NCBI GenBank assembly: GCA_016744805.1
Contig: JADGDQ010000016.1
Location: 1-39,551 of the forward strand
Source of the DNA: Sulfurovaceae bacterium
GTDB lineage: Bacteria; Campylobacterota; Campylobacteria; Campylobacterales; Sulfurovaceae
DNA: 39,551 nt
Direction of reading: 5' to 3'
A program made the position numbers and the translations under genes. Shown piece after piece: positions 31,195 through 39,551 of this stretch. The notes under the pieces are model-generated. The model saw nothing but the letters and a program-made list of their open reading frames with translations, was not told where the DNA came from and searched no databases. The first letter of the stretch is position 1; each line of letters opens with the position of its first letter.

Positions 31195-32205
31195 ATGTCT
31201 GATATTCGTTACAATCTATTAGATGATAGATTTGTTATTATTGCTCCAGAGAGATTAACTCGTCCTCTATGTACTCAACCTCAACAAAGCATTCAAGGAA
31301 GTAATTGTCCTTTTTGTGAAGGAAGTGAGTCTATGACAACTCCAGAGATTTATGCTCTGCGTGACACTACAAGCCAAGCAAACCAAAAAGGATGGCAAAA
31401 TCGTGTTGTTCCAAACCTTTATAAAGCAGTCGGCATAGAGACAAAAAACTATTTTAAACAAAATGGTATTTTTAAATCTCATAATGGATTTGGTGCCCAT
31501 GAGATTCTTATAGATACACCCCATCATACCCAAGAGATGCACAAATGGAGTATTGAAACTTATATCAATTGGTTTACTACTCTTATACATCGTATTATAG
31601 ATCTCAAAGACAATAGAGAACTTCTCTCTCTTACTATATTTAAAAATTCAGGTATCATAGCAGGTGCATCACAAGAGCATCCGCATACACAGCTTATAGC
31701 TTTGCCTATTATTCCAACTACCCTACTCCAAAAATACCAACGATTCTCACAACACTACCATAATACAGGACATGTATTATTAGAAGATGTGATAGTCCAA
31801 GAGTATCAAGACAATCGTGTAATAACAGAAAATAGTGATTTTGTTGCATTTTGTCCCTATGCGAGCGAATATCCATTTGAAGTAATGATAGTTGCAAAAG
31901 AAGGATTAAGTAGATTAGAACTTATAGACCAAGAAGAGCTAAAAAGCCTAGCTTCAATACTATCAAAGGTTTGTACTAGCCTAGACAATACACTAGGAAG
32001 TTTTGATTTTAACCTTTTTGTTTCTGTTGCACCACTCCAAAAAAATTCACAAACAGAACAGTTTTTTGATGAGATAGATACAATTAGTCGTTTTTACCTT
32101 CGTATAACTCCACGCATATATCAACATGCAGGATTTGAAGTAGCAACACAGATGATGATAAACCCAATAGACCCAAATGAAGCATCACAAAGATTACGAG
32201 GATGA
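31195..32205 (+). CDS. galT: Galactose-1-phosphate uridylyltransferase-like protein
   Basis: 336 residues of the GalT branch of the HIT superfamily. Zinc ligands C38 and C41 (NCPFC) and the nucleotidylated-His motif HPH (H162, H164) in GASQEHPHTQ are present. GalT exchanges UMP between UDP-glucose and galactose-1-phosphate. Some bacterial relatives instead act on ADP-glucose, and I cannot separate these by eye. It overlaps the sugar kinase gene by four bases. The neighbours suggest glucan or galactose metabolism. Confidence 0.85.
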   Translation: MSDIRYNLLDDRFVIIAPERLTRPLCTQPQQSIQGSNCPFCEGSESMTTPEIYALRDTTSQANQKGWQNRVVPNLYKAVGIETKNYFKQNGIFKSHNGFGAHEILIDTPHHTQEMHKWSIETYINWFTTLIHRIIDLKDNRELLSLTIFKNSGIIAGASQEHPHTQLIALPIIPTTLLQKYQRFSQHYHNTGHVLLEDVIVQEYQDNRVITENSDFVAFCPYASEYPFEVMIVAKEGLSRLELIDQEELKSLASILSKVCTSLDNTLGSFDFNLFVSVAPLQKNSQTEQFFDEIDTISRFYLRITPRIYQHAGFEVATQMMINPIDPNEASQRLRG

Positions 32206-33053
32206 AAGAACAAACCCTAAGGCTTAGTATTGATATAGGTGGCACACATTTACGCAGTAAACTCTATGGACTGCACATACCCAAAGAGCATATCCAACCC
32301 ACCACACAGGGTGACCTTATAGAGTTTATTCAAAGCTATCTCAATCGCTACCCTAATATAGAGTTTATAGGAATCTCTTTTGCAGGGCAAGTCAAAGATG
32401 GTACTATACTCTCTTCTCCTAATATCAAAGTAAGCCATCTAAATATCAAAGAGTACTTCCAAAGCAGGTATCCAAATCTAAAATTATATATAGATAACGA
32501 CCTCAATTGTGCCATTCTAGCAGAGTCACAATATCACAAACAGCCCTATATCTCTGCTCTTTTTGTGGGTACAGGATTGGGTGCAGGAGTGATGGAAAAC
32601 AATAAAATCATTAGAGGCTACAATAATCAATCTTTTGAGCTAGGGCATATCCCTTACCAAAAAGCCCCTTTTGCTTGTGGCTGTGGCAAAGATAACTGTA
32701 TAGAACTCTATGCCTCTGGATTAGGAGTAGAAAAGTGGCTCACTTACAGCAACTCAAAATACACTGCCAAAGACCTACAAACCCTTATAGACCAAAAGCA
32801 CCCCATAGCCCTCCAATTCCAAACCGCCCTACTCCACGCAATAGCCACACTTATAACCCTCAGCAACTCCAAGACTATAATCTTAGGTGGAGGTGTAATA
32901 AGCAAAAACCCCTATCTCCTAGAGTACATCCAAAAAAATATCTCCACCCAAGTAATGCCCTCTTCTCTCCAAGGAGTCAATATACTCCTATCATCCCTAG
33001 AAAACGCCCCATTAGATGGAGCTGGGTTGTTGGATGAAACTGAATTTAGATAA
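32202..33053 (+). CDS. ROK-family sugar kinase, probably glucokinase
   Basis: 283 residues. ATP-binding DIGGT (11-15), catalytic D100 in IDNDLNC, ELGH (146-149) with zinc-binding H149 and the CGCGxxxC zinc site (C159, C161, C166). ROK kinases phosphorylate glucose, mannose, N-acetylglucosamine or related sugars; glucose is the best guess given pgi and GH57 in the window. Translation is coupled to galT through an ATGA overlap. Confidence 0.87.
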   Translation: MKEQTLRLSIDIGGTHLRSKLYGLHIPKEHIQPTTQGDLIEFIQSYLNRYPNIEFIGISFAGQVKDGTILSSPNIKVSHLNIKEYFQSRYPNLKLYIDNDLNCAILAESQYHKQPYISALFVGTGLGAGVMENNKIIRGYNNQSFELGHIPYQKAPFACGCGKDNCIELYASGLGVEKWLTYSNSKYTAKDLQTLIDQKHPIALQFQTALLHAIATLITLSNSKTIILGGGVISKNPYLLEYIQKNISTQVMPSSLQGVNILLSSLENAPLDGAGLLDETEFR

Positions 33054-33061
33054 AGAGTAAT

Positions 33062-33214
33062 AAGACGACTCGCACGAGGATTACAGGGTTTCCTGAAAAT
33101 TTTATCTTACATCAAAATCGCAATGTCTCTTATAGACAATTTGGTAATAGTGTGGTGGTAAATGTGCTGAAGGCTCTTATCCAAGAGATACAAAAAGTCT
33201 ATTATAAATCCTGA
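33062..33214 (+). pseudogene. Remnant of the C-terminus of a cytosine-C5 DNA methyltransferase
   Basis: The frame ending TGA at 33212-33214 reads ITGFPENFILHQNRN then YRQFGNSVVVNVLKAL. These are motif IX/X features of C5 methyltransferases (GFPxxF, and RQ-GN-V). Another frame just upstream reads IRRLARGLQGF, the segment normally preceding GFP, so a frameshift or small deletion joins them. There is no start and none of the catalytic motifs upstream; the ROK kinase gene occupies that place. It is thus a 3' fragment left after deletion of a restriction-modification gene. Confidence 0.75.
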
Positions 33215-33228
33215 AGTAAATTCAGGAT
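33208..33228. terminator. Hairpin between convergent units
   Basis: ATCCTGAA and TTCAGGAT form a perfect eight-pair stem around GTAAA, overlapping the methyltransferase remnant's stop and lying just past the minE stop. It could end transcription from both sides, though the T run is poor. Confidence 0.5.
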
Positions 33229-33236
33229 GCTGTATT

Positions 33237-33467
33237 TCAGGTTGATTCGAGTTGAATATCTATCGAGAGGGCTTCAAAGTCACCCTCCATCTCTTTTTTG
33301 ATTTCTATATCTTTGACACCTATATATTTCTTGACTACTTCTATAATTTCTGCTTTTAACTCATCAATAAATGGATAAGTTTCGTTGTTTCTATCTGACA
33401 TAATGGCAATCATTAGCCTATCTTTGGCTACAGAAGCACTCTTTTTCTTTTTTGTCCATGGAAACAT
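33237..33467 (-). CDS. minE: Cell division topological specificity factor MinE
   Basis: 76 residues. The pattern SAxVAKDRLMIAIMSDRN is the MinD-binding region, followed by the topological specificity domain with LKAEIIEVVKKYI. MinE drives MinCD oscillation so that division occurs at midcell. Its start overlaps the minD stop by one base. It is last in minC-minD-minE. Confidence 0.92.
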   Translation of the reverse strand: MFPWTKKKKSASVAKDRLMIAIMSDRNNETYPFIDELKAEIIEVVKKYIGVKDIEIKKEMEGDFEALSIDIQLEST

Positions 33468-34279
33468 TACTGAAACATCCCTTTTAGTTTTTTCATAAGA
33501 CCTTTGTTTTCACTCTCTATATCTTCCATCTTTACAGTTTGACCACAGATACGCTTTGCTATTCGTTGATAGGCTTGTCCTGCTACAGATTTTTCATTGA
33601 GGATAATTGGTTTTCCTTGATTGGAAGCATCTATTACACCTTTATCTTCAGGAACTTTACCTAGGAGTTTAATATTAAGAATCTCTAATATATCTTCGCT
33701 ATTGAGCATCTCACCACTTTGTACCATAGAGGCTACTATACGGTTGATAATCAAATACTTTACTACCTCTTGCCCATCTTTTACTTTTTGGGATTTGGAG
33801 TCGAGTATGCCTATGGCTCTATCTGCATCACGGATAGATGATACTTCGGGGTTAACTACAATAATAGCAGCATCAGCAAACTCAATAGTGTGTTCATACC
33901 CACTCTCTATACCAGCAGGAGCATCCAATATTACATAATCAAATTCTGATTTTAGTTCATCAAGTAACTCTTTGACTCTCTGTGAATCAAGTACGGTTTT
34001 ATCTTTGGTTTGTGATGCAGCAAGAAAACTAAGATTAGTACTTACTTTGCTTTTGATAAGTGCTTGTTTGAGGTTTGCCTCCCCATCCATAACCTGTACC
34101 ATATCATACACTACACGATTTTCTAATCCCAAAATCATATCTAGGTTTCTTTGACCAATATCAAAGTCTACTAATACTACTTTCTCATCGTTCATAGCGA
34201 TACCCAAACCAAGATTTGCTGTAGCAGTAGTTTTACCTACTCCTCCCTTACCACTAATAACTGCTATTACTATGCCCAA
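33467..34279 (-). CDS. minD: Septum site-determining ATPase MinD
   Basis: 270 residues. Deviant Walker A GKGGVGKTT (10-18), VDFDIGQRNLDMILG, and a C-terminal amphipathic helix (MKKLKGMF) for membrane binding. It recruits MinC to the membrane and oscillates with MinE. It overlaps minC by 10 bases and minE by one, so the three are translated together. Confidence 0.96.
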   Translation of the reverse strand: MGIVIAVISGKGGVGKTTATANLGLGIAMNDEKVVLVDFDIGQRNLDMILGLENRVVYDMVQVMDGEANLKQALIKSKVSTNLSFLAASQTKDKTVLDSQRVKELLDELKSEFDYVILDAPAGIESGYEHTIEFADAAIIVVNPEVSSIRDADRAIGILDSKSQKVKDGQEVVKYLIINRIVASMVQSGEMLNSEDILEILNIKLLGKVPEDKGVIDASNQGKPIILNEKSVAGQAYQRIAKRICGQTVKMEDIESENKGLMKKLKGMFQ

Positions 34280-34899
34280 TTAATCTCCTTTTCTAATATT
34301 GCTGTTATAATTATTTCATTATCTATAAGTTCTATTTTATTAAGTTTTTCTTGAAGCAGATTATTATCCACTCGTACACCATTAAATATAATATTTGCTT
34401 TAGGAGAGTTGCCTATCATCATAAAGTTCCCATTACAATAAATATCTCCTTCTACTGCTTGAGTAATAATAAGATTACCAGAAGTCTCTACTCTTGCACC
34501 GCTATTAATACGATTGAGTAAAAGCAAATCCCCCTCAATAATCACCTCTTGCCCACTACGAACAATATTGTCTTGGACTTTGAGATTATTATTAAGTCTA
34601 CTTGAAAGCTTATTAAACTCTTGGGCTAGTATCTCTTGTTGCTTTAACTCTTTGGCTTGCTTCTCTTCTAACTCTAGCTGTATATCTTGGCGAGACCTAC
34701 TACTAGGAAATTCTATATTATTTGCATATAGAAGAGATTTACTTTTAAGATACTCTTCTATTCTAGGAGACAATTCTCCTTGGACAACTATTAATCTATC
34801 TTTAAATAAAATATAATTAGCATCAAAAAAAGAGATAAATCTCTCTTCATCTCCAACACTAGTCTCATAAACTTTTACTGAATACTGCTTACCCTTCAT
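34270..34899 (-). CDS. minC: Septum site-determining protein MinC
   Basis: 209 residues. The N-terminal domain is poorly conserved; residues about 75-100 are a charged helical linker; the C-terminal beta-helix domain has IVRSGQEVIIEGDLLLLNR and GDIYCNGNFMMIG, typical of MinC. It inhibits FtsZ polymerisation near poles with MinD. The ribosome site is weak (AAGG). First gene of the min operon. Confidence 0.92.
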   Translation of the reverse strand: MKGKQYSVKVYETSVGDEERFISFFDANYILFKDRLIVVQGELSPRIEEYLKSKSLLYANNIEFPSSRSRQDIQLELEEKQAKELKQQEILAQEFNKLSSRLNNNLKVQDNIVRSGQEVIIEGDLLLLNRINSGARVETSGNLIITQAVEGDIYCNGNFMMIGNSPKANIIFNGVRVDNNLLQEKLNKIELIDNEIIITAILEKEINWA

Positions 34900-35022
34900 A
34901 AAGAAATACCTTATGTTTTAATCTAATATGATTTTATCTTTTTTGTAGTAATAGAGTGGTTAAAATATCTACAAAAAGTATTTCAAATTGTCTTATTTCA
35001 AAGCCTCCTTATCTAAATAGGT

Positions 35023-35028
35023 TATAAT
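35023..35028 (+). promoter_or_regulatory. -10 hexamer of ftsK
   Basis: TATAAT in AGGTTATAATAAC lies 27 bases before the ftsK start, in the 155-base gap between divergent minC and ftsK. GAGGAG follows at 35044-35049. Confidence 0.55.
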
Positions 35029-35054
35029 AACTTCTCTAAACTTGAGGAGTTTTT

Positions 35055-37301
35055 TTGAAGATTTTGGTTATTATTTTTGCTATTTTATTTATCTATTTTG
35101 CATTTTCAACACTATTTTATGGTACAGAGTTAGCAGGGAATATTGGCGATATTATAGGTCATACCAATCTAACACTTTTTGGTAATTTGGCATATATAAA
35201 TATATTTTTGCTATTTTATCCTTTGTACCGATTATATGAAGATCCTAGTCGTTCTAAAAATATAGAATTTTATGCTGGATGGTTGCTATTTTTTATATCT
35301 ACTATTATTTTACCTGCTCTTATTTTTGATACTCCAGAGAGTGGAATGCTCTCTGACTCTATTGCATCATTTTTACTTCCTTTGATTGGCAAGGCTGGAT
35401 TATGGCTCTTTTGGTTGATGGTTGTGTTATTGGCTTTTGTATTGATAGTAGATGATGAGTGGAGTATACACACACTCAAAGAAAATTTTTACTCTCTTTC
35501 CTATTTCTTTAGCAAAAATAGACACAAAATTCCCTCTTGGAATAATGGCATACAAAAACTTTCAAATATTATATCTACTATTTTTACTAATCCTTTTAGC
35601 CCTTCACATTCTGATATTATGATGCCCACACAAGAAGAGATAGCTCAGGAAAGTACAGAAGAAAAACAAGAAACACTCTTACTACTCAAAAATAGCCCCA
35701 AAGCATCTAAGCAAAAAATAGTTCCTAAAGAGAAAACAAGTAAGCAAAAAACTCAAAAGCTTCCAAAACATAAACAGCAAGAAAAAGATCAAAATTCTCC
35801 TACTTCAAAGCTCTCAAATAATTCTCATGTAATTATAGTTGATGAGCTTGAAGAAAATTCAAAACTTCTAAATGAGATAGAAAAAGGTTCAAGAGAAGCA
35901 CCCAAAAATTTTAAGCTCCCAAGAACTGATTTTTTACAAAAAGTCACTAAAAAATCACTAAAAATAAATGAAGAAGAGATAGATAAAAAAATTGGAGAGC
36001 TTCTTGATAAACTTGGTCGATTCAAAATAGAGGGAGATGTAGTCAGAACTTATACAGGACCACTAGTTACTACATTTGAGTTTAAACCAGCACCCAATGT
36101 AAAAGTATCCAAAATACTCAACCTCCAAGATGACCTTGCTATGGCACTTAGTGCAGAGACTATTCGTATTTTAGCACCCATTCCAGGAAGAAATGTAATA
36201 GGTATTGAGATTCCTAACGAGGAGTTTGATACTATTTACTTGCGTGAAATACTAGAGAGTAAACTCTTTAGAGAATCCAAGTCACAACTTACTATTGCTT
36301 TGGGCAAAGATATTGTAGGCAAAGCCTTTATTACAGATCTTAAAAAGCTTCCACATTTACTTATAGCAGGAACTACAGGTAGTGGTAAGTCTGTGGGTAT
36401 CAATGCTATGATACTTTCTCTTTTGTATCGTAATGATCCTGATAAACTCAAACTTGTACTTATTGACCCAAAAATGTTGGAGTTTTCTATCTACAACGAT
36501 ATTCCCCATCTACTTACACCTGTAATCACAGAAGCCAAAAAAGCTATCTCCGCTTTGGCAAATTTGGTGGTAGAGATGGAGAGACGCTATAAAACAATGG
36601 CAAAAAACAAAGTCAAGAATATTGATACATTCAATGATAAAATGGATAAAGAGTATGGTGAAAAGATGCCATATATTGTAGTAGTCATTGATGAACTAGC
36701 AGATTTAATGATGAATGGAGGTAAAGAAGTAGAATACTCTATAGCACGACTAGCCCAAATGGCAAGGGCCGCTGGTATACACTTAATTGTAGCCACACAA
36801 CGCCCTAGTGTAGATGTAGTTACAGGTCTTATCAAAGCCAATTTACCATCAAGACTTAGCTACAGAGTAGGTCAAAGAATAGACTCTAAAGTTATTTTAG
36901 ATGCTATGGGTGCAGAGAGTCTTCTTGGGCGAGGAGATGCACTTTTTACTCCTCCAGGATCTACGGGGGTTATTAGACTCCATGCTCCATGGAATACAGA
37001 AGTAGAGATAGAAGCAATTGTAGAGTTTCTCAAAGCCCAAAGAGCTCCTGATTATGACGAAAGCTATCTTATGATGTCAGGAGGAGAAGAGAGAGATACT
37101 ACTACAGCCCAAAGTATAGAACTAGATAGTCTCTATCCACAAGCCAAAGATATTGTATTAGAAGAGAAAAAGACATCTATCTCTTATCTTCAAAGAAAAC
37201 TACAAATAGGCTATAACAGATCTGCTAATATTATAGATCAACTTGAAAAGAATGGAATACTTAGCCCACCCAACCATAAAGGAAATAGGGAGATTTTATA
37301 G
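35055..37301 (+). CDS. ftsK: DNA translocase FtsK
   Basis: 748 residues, septal DNA pump for chromosome segregation and dimer resolution. Four N-terminal TM segments fall within residues 1-140. A Lys/Gln/Ser-rich linker (about 190-280) leads to the motor, with Walker A GTTGSGKS at about 439-446 and Walker B VVVIDELADLM. The C-terminal gamma winged helix reads SISYLQRKLQIGYNRSANII. The start is TTG, five bases after GAGGAG. In this group FtsK works with XerH at a dif site; the recombinase at 8341 is a possible partner. Confidence 0.95.
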   Translation: MKILVIIFAILFIYFAFSTLFYGTELAGNIGDIIGHTNLTLFGNLAYINIFLLFYPLYRLYEDPSRSKNIEFYAGWLLFFISTIILPALIFDTPESGMLSDSIASFLLPLIGKAGLWLFWLMVVLLAFVLIVDDEWSIHTLKENFYSLSYFFSKNRHKIPSWNNGIQKLSNIISTIFTNPFSPSHSDIMMPTQEEIAQESTEEKQETLLLLKNSPKASKQKIVPKEKTSKQKTQKLPKHKQQEKDQNSPTSKLSNNSHVIIVDELEENSKLLNEIEKGSREAPKNFKLPRTDFLQKVTKKSLKINEEEIDKKIGELLDKLGRFKIEGDVVRTYTGPLVTTFEFKPAPNVKVSKILNLQDDLAMALSAETIRILAPIPGRNVIGIEIPNEEFDTIYLREILESKLFRESKSQLTIALGKDIVGKAFITDLKKLPHLLIAGTTGSGKSVGINAMILSLLYRNDPDKLKLVLIDPKMLEFSIYNDIPHLLTPVITEAKKAISALANLVVEMERRYKTMAKNKVKNIDTFNDKMDKEYGEKMPYIVVVIDELADLMMNGGKEVEYSIARLAQMARAAGIHLIVATQRPSVDVVTGLIKANLPSRLSYRVGQRIDSKVILDAMGAESLLGRGDALFTPPGSTGVIRLHAPWNTEVEIEAIVEFLKAQRAPDYDESYLMMSGGEERDTTTAQSIELDSLYPQAKDIVLEEKKTSISYLQRKLQIGYNRSANIIDQLEKNGILSPPNHKGNREIL

Positions 37302-38813
37302 TTATCTAAAGAGCTTTCCAAAAATCCCTTTAAGCTCTTTTTCTAAACGATGAAGATGTGTAGAGGCTCTACTTACACCTAATTCAGCTGCATCTTCATA
37401 CAAGCCTAAAGCTCTTTTTTTATCTTTTTTAATCCCAATACCATGCTCATAAAACTGTGCCAAATCACACACAGCTTCTGGATACCTTTCGGTTGCTAGG
37501 TAATTAATTTGTGTAAATGCCTCAGGAAGATCTCGCACAAGTATAATACCTTGATAGAGTTCACGAGCTAGAGTAAACTGTGCATATAAAGACTCTGTTG
37601 TTGCAATAGTAAGTAAAAGATGTGAAGCCTCTCCGAACTTATTCTCTTTTTTGAGTGCTTGAATATCATCTACTACTCTTTCAATATCTTCTTCAGTATA
37701 GCCTTTAAGACTAATCATATAGAGTAATCTCTCTTCACTTTTAAAAGACTCTGTTGTCTCTTCTACTTGTGGATATTGATTAAGCATATTTCTAAGCTTT
37801 TGATCTATATAAGAGATTGGTTCATACTCTTTGGCTTCTGTACTTGACTTTTTTCTTGTATCAAGAGGTGCGACCTCATCACTCTGAACTAATGCCTCTT
37901 GATCCAAAGAAGTTGCCTCTTGGATAAAGAAATTATTCTCTTCTTCTTTTTCTTGAGACTCTTTATATGATACATTTTCTTCCAAATCATTTGCTAGTGC
38001 TTTAGCAAAAAGTTCTCTATTACTTATCTCTTCTAGTTCACTTATCTCTTCTTCAGTCTCTAGAGTAATTTTTGGCTTTTCTATTACTATCTCTTCAATC
38101 TCTTCTTTAACTTCTTCTACAACAGGTGGGAGAGTTAGGTCATCTTCTTCTTCATTGAAAAATATCTTATGACTCTGTATACTAGGTTCTATCTCTTCTT
38201 CATTGGTATAACTTGCAGATTTTTTTACCTTATTTGTAGACTCAAGAATAGAACCCTTTAGCGGAATATCCTCTTTAATACTATTAAAGCTTGCCATAAT
38301 ATCTGCTGTTGATGGTATAGAGTGGTTTTTTTGTTCTACAAGCTTAATCTCAAACATCTCTTGTTCCATCTCTTGCATTTCATCTTTTGCAATAGGGTTA
38401 TAAATCTCTTCTCTTCCTTTTTCTCTAAAGAGTCCAAATTGATTAATCAACTCCTCTTCTTCTATATCTTTATATTTTCTTGCTAATCTTTTTTGTTTAT
38501 CTTTCTCTTTTTGAGATAGTTCATCTCTCATCTGCATAACTTTTTGTTCTATCTCTGCAGCTTTCTCTTCCATAACAGCAATACTCTCACTACTAGACTC
38601 TTGTCCATCAGCTCCATGAAGGTACCTATTAATCAAATTAGATGCTTGTGCATAGTTTTCATCATCAAGAACTAATAGAATATTTTGTAAAAGTTTATCA
38701 TTTTTATAGAGTCTTAGTTTTGAGTGTTGTAAGCTTATAGTCTCCCTATCTGTAATAGAGATTGCAATTTTTATAATTTGTAATCGTTTACCAACCTGTC
38801 CTAGTTGTGCCAT
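37302..38813 (-). CDS. Sel1-repeat-containing protein of unknown function
   Basis: 503 residues, no signal peptide or TM helix. The N-terminal 70 residues are helical. The middle (about 80-340) is extremely acidic, Glu-rich and low in complexity, with coiled-coil stretches (EKDKQKRLARKYKDIEEEE). Helical repeat-like segments follow, and near the C-terminus is one Sel1-type unit (CDLAQFYEHGIGIKKDKKRALGLYEDAAELG), ending in a basic tail. Such proteins often serve as scaffolds. It converges tail-to-tail with ftsK (adjacent stops). I do not recognise a specific family. Confidence 0.75.
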   Translation of the reverse strand: MAQLGQVGKRLQIIKIAISITDRETISLQHSKLRLYKNDKLLQNILLVLDDENYAQASNLINRYLHGADGQESSSESIAVMEEKAAEIEQKVMQMRDELSQKEKDKQKRLARKYKDIEEEELINQFGLFREKGREEIYNPIAKDEMQEMEQEMFEIKLVEQKNHSIPSTADIMASFNSIKEDIPLKGSILESTNKVKKSASYTNEEEIEPSIQSHKIFFNEEEDDLTLPPVVEEVKEEIEEIVIEKPKITLETEEEISELEEISNRELFAKALANDLEENVSYKESQEKEEENNFFIQEATSLDQEALVQSDEVAPLDTRKKSSTEAKEYEPISYIDQKLRNMLNQYPQVEETTESFKSEERLLYMISLKGYTEEDIERVVDDIQALKKENKFGEASHLLLTIATTESLYAQFTLARELYQGIILVRDLPEAFTQINYLATERYPEAVCDLAQFYEHGIGIKKDKKRALGLYEDAAELGVSRASTHLHRLEKELKGIFGKLFR

Positions 38814-38911
38814 TAGATTCTCCTAAAGCAATGTTTTTTTGATATTTTATGATTTATAGTATAACAAAATTATCTCGTAGTTTTGGTTAAGACCACCCCA
38901 AGAGGGTTCTA

Positions 38912-39490
38912 TTAGAGTGATGCACTTAATACCAAAAGACGACAACTATTTTCTAAAATAGATATTTTTTTTGCCATTTCTATAATATCACGATCATACG
39001 AGATAAGCCCAAATCCTTTGATAAGAAGCAAATGTGTATCATTTTTGTGAAAAAATTGTGGTATCTCATAGGGGGCTCGCTCTAGCCAATCATTAAAATT
39101 TTTAGGATCATATACTATAACATCTCCTAGTATCTTCCTGCCAAAATAGTCTAAGGGGGATACCTTGCTGTGTTTAAGAGAATAGGCTGTAGTATATGGA
39201 GGCATAGTATATGATATATATTTAGCACTTGATATAGTACGGTAAATGTGTTTATGTATCTCTGCATCACTTGAAGCTGAATTCCATCTATAGTCTTGTT
39301 TTAGACAATTAAGACGAATAAGAGAATCCATAGTAACCTCATCAAGAATAGTATCTTTTTTATTAATAATAAAATCATTATTCGATACTCTAGCAGATAT
39401 AGAACCGTGATAAACACTAAAAAAGTTCTTATTAAACATAGAAAGAGAGATATGCTTTATCTCTTCAATTAAATGTTTATCTAAATCCAT
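38912..39490 (-). CDS. Class II aldolase/adducin-like protein without metal ligands
   Basis: 192 residues with the class II aldolase/adducin outline: HGSISARV (28-35), DAEIHKHIY, and a terminal LLLIKGFGLISYDRDIIEMAKKI. The positions normally holding zinc histidines are changed: the usual HxHxP segment reads YTMPPY (94-99), and the usual NHG reads KGFG. It is therefore probably not a metal-dependent aldolase. ATG follows AAGGA. It stands alone, with a divergent promoter region to its right. Confidence 0.75.
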   Translation of the reverse strand: MDLDKHLIEEIKHISLSMFNKNFFSVYHGSISARVSNNDFIINKKDTILDEVTMDSLIRLNCLKQDYRWNSASSDAEIHKHIYRTISSAKYISYTMPPYTTAYSLKHSKVSPLDYFGRKILGDVIVYDPKNFNDWLERAPYEIPQFFHKNDTHLLLIKGFGLISYDRDIIEMAKKISILENSCRLLVLSASL

Positions 39491-39515
39491 TGGAATCCTT
39501 TTTATATAATTTTGG

Positions 39516-39551
39516 TATTATAGCATTAAAAAGACGAGAGAACTCCATGAA
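39516..39551 (+). promoter_or_regulatory. Promoter and first codon of a rightward gene leaving the window
   Basis: TATTAT at 39516-39521 is a -10 candidate. GAGAG then precedes an ATG at 39547, only five bases from the window end, so the gene itself cannot be described. Confidence 0.35.

Overview
The window looks like a chromosome segment of a free-living Campylobacterota (epsilonproteobacterial) species, probably close to Sulfurimonas or Sulfurovum. This is inferred from the AT-rich sequence, tight AAAGGA-type ribosome sites, several TTG starts, a short (411 aa) glucose-6-phosphate isomerase, overlapping minCDE, and peroxiredoxin next to a PerR-like Fur protein. No rRNA or tRNA was seen, so the taxonomy rests on protein impression only.

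Layout. Positions 1-1791 hold the start of a GH57 glycoside hydrolase. 2018-4195 is a response regulator, histidine kinase and small c-type cytochrome operon. 4199-7732 has glucose-6-phosphate isomerase diverging from a secreted GH9 cellulase with DUF4214 and CBM2-like modules. 7838-9297 has an unknown protein and a tyrosine recombinase. 9298-10459 has no gene but is dense in repeats: two one-spacer CRISPR arrays with different repeats, a duplicated 132-bp unit, and many copies of AAGTTCGTACAT in both orientations.

10460-20994 is a leftward type III CRISPR locus, best read as III-D-like. In transcription order it is Cas6; a 462-aa Cas10 with GGDD and no HD domain; a single Cas7; Csx10; a double Cas7; a Fic-family protein whose catalytic His is replaced by Gln; a TIGR04423-type protein; a large TIGR03986-type RAMP with a coiled-coil tail; a MntA-like nucleotidyltransferase; a HepT-like HEPN RNase; Csx20 (probable ring nuclease); and a two-TM protein with a CARF/SAVED-like domain. 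From Cas10 on, genes overlap or nearly touch, so they are probably one transcript. cas6 directly follows pyrF. There is no cas1/cas2. The model I infer is that target RNA makes Cas10 produce a cyclic oligoadenylate, the membrane protein senses it, and Csx20 removes it. The Fic and HepT/MntA proteins are extra adenylylation or RNase functions of unknown link.

The right half is mostly housekeeping: pyrF, a cyclophilin, nadE, a secreted DUF4214-Lcl-CAP protein, a sugar nucleotidyltransferase fused to a decayed phosphomannomutase domain, an autoinducer-2 kinase (LsrK) homologue without lsr genes, perR and peroxiredoxin, galT, a ROK sugar kinase, a remnant of a cytosine-C5 methyltransferase, minCDE, ftsK, a Sel1-type protein and a class II aldolase-like protein without metal ligands. 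A 21-bp sequence occurs in opposite orientation at 1878-1898 and 25804-25824, so it brackets the 24 kb that carries the cellulase, CAP protein and CRISPR locus.
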